Of a stretch of DNA of 60,654 nucleotides, positions 42,435 through 51,055 are shown piece by piece. Origin of the DNA: a virus; the IMG/VR virus record IMGVR_UViG_3300031999_000020, positions 1 through 60,654 of that record. One strand, given 5' to 3'. Positions within the stretch are counted from its first letter, which is position 1. Each line of letters starts with the position of its first letter. Below the pieces are notes generated by a model. That model made no database searches, was not told the DNA's origin, and was given only the letters and a program-made list of their open reading frames with translations. Both the position numbers and the translations under genes were made by a program.

Positions 42435-42703
42435 TTTACCTCTTCCGGGGCCTGAGTCGGAACAGGAGTGGCTTTCTCCACAGCAATCGCTCTCTTGCAG
42501 ATAACGACAATCCCCTTTTGCACCTGGGATACGAGGTCCGCCTGAGCAGCAGAGACGTTTATCGTGCCGAAGGCTTGCAGGATTTGCTCGCAGTCCTTAG
42601 CGGTGTCGGGCTTTTGCTGCTGTAGCGGCGCATAGTCAGGGCTAACCGGCTCAGCCAAAGCCAAGGTCGGGACAAGTAGGGTCAAGAGTATACATTTCTT
42701 CAT
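42431..42703 (-). CDS. Small exported protein
   Basis: A 90-residue protein with a Sec signal peptide (MKKCILLTLLVPTLALA, cleavage after ALA) and a hydrophilic mature part with two cysteines (KDCEQILQAFGTINVSAAQA; VVICKRAIAVEKATP). It would be in the periplasm. Given the XhlA-like neighbour it could be a spanin-type lysis partner, but no such family is recognised. Confidence 0.6.
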   Translation of the reverse strand: MKKCILLTLLVPTLALAEPVSPDYAPLQQQKPDTAKDCEQILQAFGTINVSAAQADLVSQVQKGIVVICKRAIAVEKATPVPTQAPEEVK

Positions 42704-42715
42704 AGTGTGGTTCCT

Positions 42716-44008
42716 TTAGGTGGTTGTACAAACGCAAACATCAGCGGTGTTATCAGAGCAGGATACGATGTTGTATCCCAAAGCCGCAGTGTTCTGCCCA
42801 AAGACACATCCCTTGTTCGCCCCACAAGTTGTGGTGCAGGCAGTATCGGCTCCAGTAGCCACACGCCAACCAATGTCAGTGGCAGTGGTGCGGATGGTGC
42901 CCGCAGCAAGCACGGCTTTGTCGTTACTGATGCGAAGCGCCTCTGCCGGTGTTGCGGAACCGTCGGGAGAGACTTTAAATACAAAACGGCCAGGCATATC
43001 ACCAGCGCCAGGAACGCCGTCAACATTAACCTCCAATATCGCAGCATCTTTAAAATCTACCCCATCAGCACCCGTAAAATATATCTTACCTAGGGCGTCT
43101 GCATTAGCCACAATAGTGTCTGCGGTACCGTCCGATGCCCGAGATTTTAAAAAGGCAATCACAGGTGACGCTGCTGAATTGGCACCGCCAGCAAAGACGG
43201 TATTATAATGACTACCTGGACTTGTATGAAACGTGTAGTTTTCGGCGGTTCCTACACTAGTCGTAACATCAGCAGGCATGGCTGCCAGCCCGTGTATGAT
43301 GCTAGTAGTCGTTTTCGCCATCACGATATTCCCGCCGGTGGTGGCGTCTTGGGTGAGGTTGCCGGAGTTGTCGGATATCAGCCAGCGGGAAAGCCCCCTA
43401 TTCTGAAAGGTGATATTGCCATTGGCAGTTGTCTGTAAATAAATAGACCCTCTAGCAGTGGTTCCAGCGGTAATGTAAATTTGCCCCTCTGCGCTACCAA
43501 CCTCGTTACCCTTCATGGTAATGCAAGCGCCTTCTGTTGGGTCGCAAGACGATCCGGCTGTTAGCGCTAGCGTCCCATCATCCGCATCCACACCCCGCAC
43601 CCCGCGAATCGTGGCGACGGAGGAGGCGGTGGACGTATAACCAAAAACCAAATCGGAGGTCGTAGACGCCCCCATCCTGGGCATGTTCCAACCAATGTAG
43701 CCGCCAGGATTGAAAATGATACCACGAGACGATGCTACGTCCCCACTTTCAAGCGTTAACGTACCCGCGTACCCTCCAGCGTTTTCGTTGCCACCGCCAA
43801 GGATGGAAGCTCCGCGAGTGTTCGTCAAACATGCACCGCCACCACTAATGCAAAAAGCATTATTATCCGCCCCATCAATCGTATTGGCCGTAATCGAAAA
43901 CGGAGCGGGGGCGTCGAAGTACTGGTTGTAGTGGAAGTAGCGATGGGAGAAGTCCTGTGCACTAAGCAGCGTCGGGATGAGAAGCAAGATGAGAAATAGC
44001 TTTTTCAT
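42716..44008 (-). CDS. Fibre-like protein with Sec signal peptide
   Basis: A 430-residue protein. The start at 44008 (after GAGGATACT) gives a clean signal peptide, MKKLFLILLLIPTLLSA; the longer frame adds 12 residues without one. The body is Gly/Thr/Ser-rich beta structure with repeats (TRGASILGGGNENAGGYAGT; RGSIYLQTTANGNITFQNRG) and ends in a cysteine-rich tail (TACTTTCGANKGCVFGQNTA; ADVCVCTTT). Fibre proteins with secretion signals are unusual. It may be displayed on the infected cell rather than the particle. Confidence 0.6.
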   Translation of the reverse strand: MKKLFLILLLIPTLLSAQDFSHRYFHYNQYFDAPAPFSITANTIDGADNNAFCISGGGACLTNTRGASILGGGNENAGGYAGTLTLESGDVASSRGIIFNPGGYIGWNMPRMGASTTSDLVFGYTSTASSVATIRGVRGVDADDGTLALTAGSSCDPTEGACITMKGNEVGSAEGQIYITAGTTARGSIYLQTTANGNITFQNRGLSRWLISDNSGNLTQDATTGGNIVMAKTTTSIIHGLAAMPADVTTSVGTAENYTFHTSPGSHYNTVFAGGANSAASPVIAFLKSRASDGTADTIVANADALGKIYFTGADGVDFKDAAILEVNVDGVPGAGDMPGRFVFKVSPDGSATPAEALRISNDKAVLAAGTIRTTATDIGWRVATGADTACTTTCGANKGCVFGQNTAALGYNIVSCSDNTADVCVCTTT

Positions 44009-44016
44009 AGTATCCT

Positions 44017-45216
44017 CTATGGTAAAACTGATACACGCTTCCACGGGTCGGCAGATGCGGACATTACGCTCGCGAGATACGCCTCCACTACCGCTTGATT
44101 GGCGGGGGAGAGGGCGGTATTGAAGGCGAGGAGTTCGAGAATGGAGCCGTTGAAATCGTTAGTCGCATAACCTAAAAATAACGTGCCACTCAGATCGCCA
44201 GTATTGCCAGAGGCCACGGAGGGAGCCGCAGCCACGCCATCTATGGAGAGGTCTATATTTCCGCCCGAATGAATCGCCTTTACTACCGAAAGCGTATTCA
44301 CAGTAAACGCTTTGACAATGGTATCCGCCCCGGTATCAAAGTTTTTATAAGTCAGATCGGCGGTACTACCATACAGTTGCATATACCCGCCAGTGTCCCT
44401 GAAGATGTTTTGAGTACCGGCGGCTGCGTTGGCTCTGAGAACTAGATATGTAGTTTTTGCATTGTTCGCATAAATATCTGCCAGGGTCGCCGTGGATGTC
44501 ATCGCAACATCCACCCCATCGAACCGCACCACCGGCAGGCAATGATTCCCCGCCGTGTTGCAAGACCCTCTGTACTCTGGATACGTGGTGGTCGCCTGAT
44601 AGGTGCTGTCGGCAAGGGAGGATGCAACGCTCCACTGCGTTACTTCCACCTGACCAAATCCCGCAGCGTTTGTATCCTGCAAACCAAAAGTAACATTCCC
44701 ACCAGCAGCCTTACCAAGTACCGTTACGGTATAGTCTGCTAGAGCAGCCGTTACTGTAATCGCTGTAGTGTTGCCGGTAGCAGAGCCCGTATGCATTAAA
44801 GTTAGCGCCGTGTTCCCCGTTACGGCTCTTGCCTTAATGGTAAATCGGTAGGATTGGCCTGCCAGGGTGGAGATTGCCCGAGCGATAGATCCATTCTGCG
44901 CTGTAAACGTACCCAGAAGGGCGCTGTTTGCCGTTACGTTTGTTTTCGTCCACGCTGCATTGGAAAGGTCGTCGCTATAGGTAAACCGATTCTCCCTATT
45001 ATCCCCCCTGCTGACCAACGGCTGATTGCCAGCAGTCGCCTGGGTAAACCCCGCAGCCACGCTGCCCTGATTCGCCCATGCGGATACGCCCTTTAGCGCT
45101 GTGACGGTAAGGCCCTTGTAGCTCTTTAGCCAAAGGGTAGGCGCTAACGCTTTTACGGCAGCTTCGTCAGCAAATGCCGTTGAGACAAGTAGGAGTAGGG
45201 ATAGTAAATATCTCAT
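44017..45216 (-). CDS. Secreted lectin/LamG-like fibre protein
   Basis: A 399-residue protein with a signal peptide (MRYLLSLLLLVSTAFA) and a carbohydrate-binding-like body: FTYSDDLSNAAWTKTNVTAN, then FRDTGGYMQLYGSTADLTYK, and a concanavalin/LamG-like end with SGTLFLGYATNDFNGSILEL and LLAFNTALSPANQAVVEAYL. Such domains bind glycans. It lies one base after the preceding gene in transcription order. Possibly a receptor-binding or surface-decoy protein. Confidence 0.65.
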   Translation of the reverse strand: MRYLLSLLLLVSTAFADEAAVKALAPTLWLKSYKGLTVTALKGVSAWANQGSVAAGFTQATAGNQPLVSRGDNRENRFTYSDDLSNAAWTKTNVTANSALLGTFTAQNGSIARAISTLAGQSYRFTIKARAVTGNTALTLMHTGSATGNTTAITVTAALADYTVTVLGKAAGGNVTFGLQDTNAAGFGQVEVTQWSVASSLADSTYQATTTYPEYRGSCNTAGNHCLPVVRFDGVDVAMTSTATLADIYANNAKTTYLVLRANAAAGTQNIFRDTGGYMQLYGSTADLTYKNFDTGADTIVKAFTVNTLSVVKAIHSGGNIDLSIDGVAAAPSVASGNTGDLSGTLFLGYATNDFNGSILELLAFNTALSPANQAVVEAYLASVMSASADPWKRVSVLP

Positions 45217-45217
45217 G

Positions 45218-45676
45218 TTACTTGAAGCTCGAAATGTTAAACGCTCCCGAAGCAGGGGCCGCCGTACCGTCTTTTACCCAGACATGCACGGTGGTAATCA
45301 GGCCAAACTGAGCCAAGTTTAGTGCCAGAGTATCCCCGCCCTTCATGGAGTAGTGGTCCGTCACCCCTCCGTCTAAACTAATCACCACATCGCCGTTTGT
45401 CTGGTTATCAAAGAGCACCATCTTGGTGCCATCCGGCAGGTCCAGCACATCAGCGTAGGCTGCTCCGATACCGGCAGGGAGTGTTACGTCCATAGTGGCA
45501 AAGGTGGCGGCGGTGGTGGGGACATTTGCTACGATATTAACCGTCGTGTTTCCACTCGCATCGCACAGAACAGGAATCTTAGTCCCAGTAGGCGTCTTAC
45601 ATTGTATATTTGACGCCGAGTTCTGCGCATATGCAGTGCTTGAGATAAGGAAAAGAATCAGTAATAGCTTTTTCAT
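45218..45676 (-). CDS. Secreted beta-sandwich protein, paralogue of the next gene
   Basis: A 152-residue protein with a signal peptide (MKKLLLILFLISSTAYA). The C-terminal part (IGAAYADVLDLPDGTKMVLF; DNQTNGDVVISLDGGVTDHY; LNLAQFGLITTVHVWVKDGT) aligns with the unsigned product of 45682-46107. The two differ mainly in the N-terminal domain, suggesting duplication with addition or loss of a signal sequence. Surface beta-sandwich protein of unknown role. Confidence 0.6.
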   Translation of the reverse strand: MKKLLLILFLISSTAYAQNSASNIQCKTPTGTKIPVLCDASGNTTVNIVANVPTTAATFATMDVTLPAGIGAAYADVLDLPDGTKMVLFDNQTNGDVVISLDGGVTDHYSMKGGDTLALNLAQFGLITTVHVWVKDGTAAPASGAFNISSFK

Positions 45677-45681
45677 TGTTC

Positions 45682-46107
45682 TTACCCCATCGCATAAATT
45701 AAAAAGTTACCAGCCGTAGCTGCTACAGTCCCGCGTTTTATATGAATAATCGCAGTCGATACTCTACCAATAGCAAAGAAGTTTATCGCAAGCTGCTGCC
45801 CTGACTGAAGCCAATAAGTATCATGCACCCCCGCGTCCATACTGACTTTTATATCAGCGTCGGTTTGGTTATCAAACATGACCTCTCGGGTGTCATCTGG
45901 AAGATCAGTACCAAGAGCATAGGCTGCACCTATAGCCGCAAAGCCGGTGGCGCTCATTTCAGTAAATCCAGCATTTGTGTCCGGAGTAGGCGGATTTACT
46001 ATATAGTCGGTTATTCGACAGAGCAGATAAAGCATGGCTTTCCGCCATGACATTGAATCTCTATAATGCAGATCCGGACAGATACAAGGGTCGCACTTAT
46101 CGGGCAT
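45682..46107 (-). CDS. Beta-sandwich protein with cysteine-rich N-terminus, no signal peptide
   Basis: A 141-residue protein whose N-terminus is cysteine-rich (MPDKCDPCICPDLHYRDSMS). The body has IGAAYALGTDLPDDTREVMF, DNQTDADIKVSMDAGVHDTY and INFFAIGRVSTAIIHIKRGT, paralogous to the secreted protein of 45218-45676. GAGAAGGTC precedes the ATG. Likely a virion decoration protein; the secreted copy may be a soluble mimic. Confidence 0.6.
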   Translation of the reverse strand: MPDKCDPCICPDLHYRDSMSWRKAMLYLLCRITDYIVNPPTPDTNAGFTEMSATGFAAIGAAYALGTDLPDDTREVMFDNQTDADIKVSMDAGVHDTYWLQSGQQLAINFFAIGRVSTAIIHIKRGTVAATAGNFLIYAMG

Positions 46108-46129
46108 GACCTTCTCCTTTAACTAAACA

Positions 46130-47224
46130 CTAATCACAAATTGCCACTTTCACAGCAGCGCTGTTAATCTTCATATTTGCATATTTTCCAGTAGCAATTG
46201 TACAAGCACCTGCTCCAGTTGTTCCAAAGTCTGACCAGGGAATTCCGGCCACAGTTTTAAGAATAACGTTTCCACCTTCGGACGCATCTATCGTAATATT
46301 ACCTGCGTCCGCAGAAATGATACGTATCGCACCGCCAGCTCCCGGACCACCATAGTCCGCGCCATCCAGTGCAATTCGTCCACCACGCGACACTGCAATA
46401 CCGCCGCCACCACTAATAATCATTCGTCCACTATCAGTTCCCGGACTAGAAGAATTCATAATGTAACCGATCCAGCCGCCAGAGCCCAATTCTCCGTAAT
46501 ACAATTCAGAAGTGCCAGCCACAGACGGAGACATAAACCACTTCTGCTCTCCATTAACATTAAAATCTATGTACCCAGTAGCTCCATCTGAATCAAGTAC
46601 AATATCACCAGAACCGGCGGTATTTAGTGTCAAATCTCCGTTATCCGCAGTAGAAATAAGAACATCACCACCCAAACCAGCACCACCTCTGTCAGCGCCA
46701 TACAAATCAATAAAAGCTCCGCGAGATCCGCCTACCGCTCCGCCACCAGATATTGTAAATCGATCATCATCGTTACCGATAGATGTGGCCGCCAATATTT
46801 TAGCATGCCAATTTCCAGTTCCACTCTTTCCATAATACAATTCTGAGTTAGAAGCAGCCGAAGGCGCCATAAACCATTTCTGCTCGTTTCCAGTTCTGAA
46901 ATCAATATATCCACCGGCACCATGCGCATTAAATAGAATATCACCATCATCAGCAGTTATAATTTGAACATCACCGCCCGCGCCAGCACCGCCGCGATCC
47001 GCACCAAATACCGAAACAGAACCTCCACGAGAACTGCTAGTTCCAGTTCCACCGCCGCCGGATATATTCATTCGACCGCTATCCGTTCCGTTTGGTGTGT
47101 TAGCGTTAATAGTAAACGCAGACGCGGTATACTTATAATCACCAGCAAAATAGCGACTGGTATTCTGCGCGAACGCAGATTGCGCAAAAATTAACAAACT
47201 AATCAGAATAACAATCTTTTTCAT
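46130..47224 (-). CDS. Secreted fibre-like repeat protein
   Basis: A 364-residue protein with a signal peptide (MKKIVILISLLIFAQSAFA) when started at 47224 (after GAGGAATT); the longer frame to 47254 lies inside the preceding gene. The body has three long imperfect repeats, each with ISGGG, SRGG, F/YGADRGGAGAGGD and NGEQKWFM-like segments, then a GAGACTIATGKY end. The same motif occurs in the early membrane protein at 10956. Beta-helical fibre structure is likely. Confidence 0.65.
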   Translation of the reverse strand: MKKIVILISLLIFAQSAFAQNTSRYFAGDYKYTASAFTINANTPNGTDSGRMNISGGGGTGTSSSRGGSVSVFGADRGGAGAGGDVQIITADDGDILFNAHGAGGYIDFRTGNEQKWFMAPSAASNSELYYGKSGTGNWHAKILAATSIGNDDDRFTISGGGAVGGSRGAFIDLYGADRGGAGLGGDVLISTADNGDLTLNTAGSGDIVLDSDGATGYIDFNVNGEQKWFMSPSVAGTSELYYGELGSGGWIGYIMNSSSPGTDSGRMIISGGGGIAVSRGGRIALDGADYGGPGAGGAIRIISADAGNITIDASEGGNVILKTVAGIPWSDFGTTGAGACTIATGKYANMKINSAAVKVAICD

Positions 47225-47232
47225 AATTCCTC

Positions 47233-47532
47233 TTATGGAGAAGTACAGCGCCAAGCCATATACTCTGCCAAGCAGTTATTACAGAAGACTCCCGTTATAT
47301 TACAACTTTCAAGAGGGACGTTAGGATCTAAGAGCAATGCTTCGTCGTAAGTGAACGTATATGAATACTTCGTTTGGCCACAAAACGAATTACCACAATC
47401 CATATTAATGAGTGTTGCTTCAAGAAAAGGAATTGCATCAGCCATCACAGAAGGATCCATGCACAAGATCACATCAACCGGCGGACATCCACACCCTAGT
47501 TTATTAAGTGATGTGTATACTACTGATTTCAT
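47233..47532 (-). CDS. Cysteine-rich small surface protein
   Basis: A 99-residue protein, started at the ATG overlapping the previous stop (ATGA). KLGCGCPPVDVILCMDPSVM and YTFTYDEALLLDPNVPLESC and NITGVFCNNCLAEYMAW are collinear with the N-terminal domain of the 47529-48956 product, so the two are paralogues. Cysteine pairs suggest disulphides or a metal site. Probably a surface or tail component. Confidence 0.6.
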   Translation of the reverse strand: MKSVVYTSLNKLGCGCPPVDVILCMDPSVMADAIPFLEATLINMDCGNSFCGQTKYSYTFTYDEALLLDPNVPLESCNITGVFCNNCLAEYMAWRCTSP

Positions 47533-48956
47533 GCCCACTCCAGCGTTACTACAGTTCCAACGACACCTTTAATTTTTAAAGATGTTCCAGGAGCGCCGGC
47601 AGCAGCTGGAAGTTTATACTCAAGATTGGCGGCCTGTACTTGAGCTTCAAAAGAAGAATAATTAGTGCCGGTGTAAGTAACCGACACATTAGGTTCAAAA
47701 AACTTTACTTTACGAGCAACACCGGTAATGTTGCCTATCCACAGATCCACATTGCCAAAATAAGCTATACCAGAAAATGCGGACAGATCCGTATAAGTAT
47801 AGTTTGGCGTAGCCTCATCAATCGTATCAGCCGCCTGGTATCCTACACTTTTTGTTCCAAGTTGTAATCCAACCCCACCAAGGATCGCCGAAGCGTCGGT
47901 GTCCTCTAATAAATTCCATTGTCCGGCAAGAATAGTATTGCCTTTCAGATCTTCGTCACCTGCATTAGTTATTCTGTTTCTGGAACCCGCACCAATAAAT
48001 GCACGCCACGAACCAACAATATAATTATTCTTACCGGCAACAATACATGCGGCATCTGCGGCTTGAAGCGGTGCTGATACATCACCAATCACGTTTAATA
48101 CACCAGCTACGACACACGAAGACTCTGTGTAGTTCACAGTATTTTCTGCACCAGCTATAATCGAACAATGATTAGCCTCTGTAATATAATTATTTCTGCC
48201 AAATATAATACCATTACCAGCGCCCAGCCTATACTGAGCAGACATCTCAATAATATTAAGTGCCCCACCTCCAATAAAGCTGACATCACTTAATGTAATA
48301 CTATGCCTCTCTCCTCCGCCAATAACCGATGCCACACACGTATCAATAGTATTTGTATAACCACCAGCGATTACACTATTATATGCATAATTAACGGGAT
48401 CATCACTATAAGTTGACAAAATAGAATTAATAGCGCTGCTAGAACCACCACTTAAAACTGCACCCCCAGACACACCGGCACCAACAACATTTCCTGAATA
48501 TCCATCAATTAGAATAGGACAATCAGCATCAGGAACGGTTCGCCTAGCGCGCTGATTATTTACCCTGACATCAAACGGAACATCATCAGTTGTTCCACAA
48601 AATTCAACATCAATCGTATTACCGCCATTTCCGGCTAACAACCACGACGGACTATGTGTTAGAATAGAATTAATCAGATATTCTAAATAAGCAGTCTGAC
48701 AACCTTTACAAAAGATCCCAGTGATATCAAATGAATTTAAAACATAAGTAGGATCTGTCAGCAGCGTTTCGTCGTATTCTAGATAATAATTGTACGAATC
48801 ACAGCCATTACAATCAGCTGTAGTTATGATATTGGTAAGCGTGGCTGGAAGAAAATCGCTGCCGTCTGCCAAAAGATTATCAGTCAAGCAGAGAATAATA
48901 TCACTGTCGCAGGAACATGTGAGCTTTGTGCTCGACCGGTAAATGAAGCTTCTCAT
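47529..48956 (-). CDS. Fibre/adhesin-like protein with YadA-type head repeats
   Basis: A 475-residue protein. The N-terminal domain (KLTCSCDSDIILCLTDNLLA; YNYYLEYDETLLTDPTYVLN; ITGIFCKGCQTAYLEYLINS) is shared with the 99-residue neighbour. The central part has Hep_Hag/YadA-head-like repeats with spaced G-G-G motifs (ASVIGGGERHSITLSDVSFI; GNGIIFGRNNYITEANHCSI), indicating a left-handed trimeric beta roll. Start at ATG 48956; the frame opens at TTG 49004 within the terminator hairpin, which is unlikely. It is the first gene after the capsid terminator. Receptor-binding fibre candidate. Confidence 0.65.
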   Translation of the reverse strand: MRSFIYRSSTKLTCSCDSDIILCLTDNLLADGSDFLPATLTNIITTADCNGCDSYNYYLEYDETLLTDPTYVLNSFDITGIFCKGCQTAYLEYLINSILTHSPSWLLAGNGGNTIDVEFCGTTDDVPFDVRVNNQRARRTVPDADCPILIDGYSGNVVGAGVSGGAVLSGGSSSAINSILSTYSDDPVNYAYNSVIAGGYTNTIDTCVASVIGGGERHSITLSDVSFIGGGALNIIEMSAQYRLGAGNGIIFGRNNYITEANHCSIIAGAENTVNYTESSCVVAGVLNVIGDVSAPLQAADAACIVAGKNNYIVGSWRAFIGAGSRNRITNAGDEDLKGNTILAGQWNLLEDTDASAILGGVGLQLGTKSVGYQAADTIDEATPNYTYTDLSAFSGIAYFGNVDLWIGNITGVARKVKFFEPNVSVTYTGTNYSSFEAQVQAANLEYKLPAAAGAPGTSLKIKGVVGTVVTLEWA

Positions 48957-48970
48957 AGGGCTGCCATATA

Positions 48971-49002
48971 GTCGAAAAAGAGGGGGGTCCGAGACCCCCC
49001 TC
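48971..49002 (-). terminator. Intrinsic terminator after the major capsid gene
   Basis: On the minus strand, GAGGGGGGTC pairs perfectly with GACCCCCCTC around a 3-nt loop (48980-49002), followed by CTTTTTC (48973-48980). It lies 14 bases after the capsid stop. It would cut most capsid transcripts before the fibre genes and so set their lower expression. Confidence 0.95.
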
Positions 49003-49015
49003 AACCTAATTCACA

Positions 49016-50860
49016 CTAAGACACACACTGAGTAATCGTCGGAGCACCACCGCACGCGGGACAGGTTGAATCTGTCGCCGGAGGTACGCAGACCCCGATA
49101 ATACCCTTAACCAAGCAAATAGACGACTCATCCAAGTCTATGATATACGTATTATGGAGTATATCAACCGCATGAATCTCCAAGGTTTCACTGGTTCCGT
49201 CGCCGTAGTAGACAACGACATCATCACCAGCGCCGGCCTTAATGTTATTCTTCAGGATCACCATTATGTCATCAGGTAACATTCCAGCCTGCGTGTAACT
49301 CAGCACGTCCGAATAACAACCGCGAGTCTCATCGCAGTAGATCGAGACGAACTGGTCACACAACGTCGGAGATATGCTCATAGTTACTTCCAAATGCAGA
49401 CCATCGGCCGAGATCGCCACGATGACCGCAGTGACGTAACCACCCTGCAACAGACCCAACTGGATTGTAGCCCCAACACCCACCGCGCTCGGAACCGCAA
49501 GCGTGATGAAGTACTGTCCAGGCACCGCCGGGTTCGGAATCGCCGGACCAAGAATCAGCGGACACGGGCAGCCGGTACTCGGAATTAAGTTGCCACACTC
49601 TTCCGCAGCCGGAGGACACTCAGGTTGGACATTGAACTTCACCGCAGTAGCCGCATACGGACGCTCAACCAGGACGCCGAACAGACCCTCAGAGAACTGA
49701 GGACAGACGCCCAGACTAGCCGAGGTCAGGTAGTAACCAGACCTGCGCAGTGGATCATCAACCGTTTGCGGATTAATCCACTGGAAAGCGTCGAACCAAG
49801 CGTACTCCGGACCAAACGATGAGCCTTCGCCCAAAGTCTGCGCAGTTGGCATGTAGAAAATCTTGGCCGGGTATTTCCCGAAGAACAAGACCTCTTCGTA
49901 CCGAGAGATTGCCGGATTGAGATAATCCGGATTAACACTCGTATACTCGCCAACCAACGCCGGCACCTGATTCACATATGGCATCACACGACTCAGATTA
50001 CCAGCCGCATCACGCGAAAACCTGCGCGGGAATAGGATGGTAGTCGGAATGAACATATTCCGAATAGTCGAAGTGAAGTTGTACTTCTCAACCAAGTCGT
50101 TCGCCGCGCCGCTGAACCGCACGTCAAAGCGTAACGTCGGATCATCACGGTACATGTGACTAATTAGCTGCTGAGAACACATCATTGCAAACAGCGGCGC
50201 GCTATTCTGAACCGCGTACGGTACGCAAGTCGGCAAATAACGCATCTGCTCGTACATCTGCTCACACATGTCCACACTCAGCCGACCAAGAACGACTCCA
50301 CCGGTATTCGGATAAGCGTACGGCATGCCGATATTGGGCTTGAGTCCGCCACTGTCCTGAACATACTTCTTGGACAAATTGGAGATGATGTTGTGCGCGA
50401 TGTTGACTTCCTTCATGAACGCAATCTGACGATACAGATTCTGTATGATCATGGAAAAGACCTGATCATACATGTAGGTCGTCTGAATCGCTTTCACGCA
50501 GAAGGACGGCGATCTGAACTGTCTTTCACCAAGTTCAACTTCTTTCTCATCGAACCCGTTTCCAGACAGTGTGGTAATATTGTAACCACAGTCGCCAACA
50601 CACGGCACACATCCAGTTGTGTTAGGAAGTTTCTTCCACTGAGACAAGTCCTCTTCAATCGCGGGCATCCCGCCTCTGAAGAAAAGCTGTTTCATTGTGG
50701 TGCCCTGCCCCAAAGGCCACTCTTCCATCTGAAGAGTATCGGCCAAGAAGGACGGATGCACCTGAGTTAAATCATAGATAGTTTTGGAAATCATGGGCGC
50801 GCCCGAAAGGAACGCCTGATTGACTTCCACTTCATTCATGAAGCAAGTTTGAGAAGTCAT
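49016..50860 (-). CDS. Major capsid protein
   Basis: A 614-residue protein. The position after portal and scaffold, the terminator right behind it and its strong upstream promoter point to the major capsid protein. It opens with MTSQTCFMNEVEVNQAFLSG and has MISKTIYDLTQVHPSFLADT and FCVKAIQTTYMYDQVFSMII, as in large HK97-fold capsids of podoviruses. An extra beta-rich domain of about 130 residues is inserted or appended (VPGQYFITLAVPSAVGVGAT), and the C-terminus is cysteine-rich (DSTCPACGGAPTITQCVS). ATG 50860 after TTGAGGTG; the frame opens at TTG 50875. Confidence 0.75.
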   Translation of the reverse strand: MTSQTCFMNEVEVNQAFLSGAPMISKTIYDLTQVHPSFLADTLQMEEWPLGQGTTMKQLFFRGGMPAIEEDLSQWKKLPNTTGCVPCVGDCGYNITTLSGNGFDEKEVELGERQFRSPSFCVKAIQTTYMYDQVFSMIIQNLYRQIAFMKEVNIAHNIISNLSKKYVQDSGGLKPNIGMPYAYPNTGGVVLGRLSVDMCEQMYEQMRYLPTCVPYAVQNSAPLFAMMCSQQLISHMYRDDPTLRFDVRFSGAANDLVEKYNFTSTIRNMFIPTTILFPRRFSRDAAGNLSRVMPYVNQVPALVGEYTSVNPDYLNPAISRYEEVLFFGKYPAKIFYMPTAQTLGEGSSFGPEYAWFDAFQWINPQTVDDPLRRSGYYLTSASLGVCPQFSEGLFGVLVERPYAATAVKFNVQPECPPAAEECGNLIPSTGCPCPLILGPAIPNPAVPGQYFITLAVPSAVGVGATIQLGLLQGGYVTAVIVAISADGLHLEVTMSISPTLCDQFVSIYCDETRGCYSDVLSYTQAGMLPDDIMVILKNNIKAGAGDDVVVYYGDGTSETLEIHAVDILHNTYIIDLDESSICLVKGIIGVCVPPATDSTCPACGGAPTITQCVS

Positions 50861-50962
50861 AAAGATACACCTCAAGTGTTAGTCGAAAAAACAAAACTCA
50901 AAATTAGCCTAGTGGCTAATTTACTCTTATTTTTCCGAATCCAACACTTACGGTGTCAGCGG

Positions 50963-50984
50963 CGATAAGATTCGAACCTTATCG
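50963..50984 (-). other. T-arm-like hairpin in the capsid leader
   Basis: On the minus strand, CGATAAG and CTTATCG form a perfect 7-bp stem around GTTCGAAT, which contains the T-loop sequence TTCGAAT. The loop has 8 nt instead of the canonical 7 and no matching acceptor strand is found within 100 nt, so it is not a standard tRNA. It may be a tRNA relic or a leader-RNA structure in the capsid transcript (start about 51017, gene start 50860). Confidence 0.55.
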
Positions 50985-51023
50985 GATCTGGACTGCAGTA
51001 ACGCGCGCAGTGCTCGTACTGCT

Positions 51024-51051
51024 ATTGTAGCGTAATTCACGGCAGATGCAA
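51024..51051 (-). promoter_or_regulatory. Sigma-70-like promoter for the capsid gene
   Basis: On the minus strand, TTGCAT (51046-51051) and TACAAT (51024-51029) are separated by 16 bases. Both match the consensus 5/6 or nearly so. The start would be about 51017, giving a 155-nt leader to the capsid ATG. This lies in the 195-bp gap between scaffold and capsid genes, where strong late expression is expected. Confidence 0.6.
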
Positions 51052-51055
51052 GTAC

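Noticed and set aside
50940-51040. Possible tRNA on the minus strand upstream of the capsid gene
   Set aside because: The T-arm has an 8-nt loop, and no complementary acceptor strand, anticodon arm or CCA is found in the expected places, so only the hairpin is annotated.
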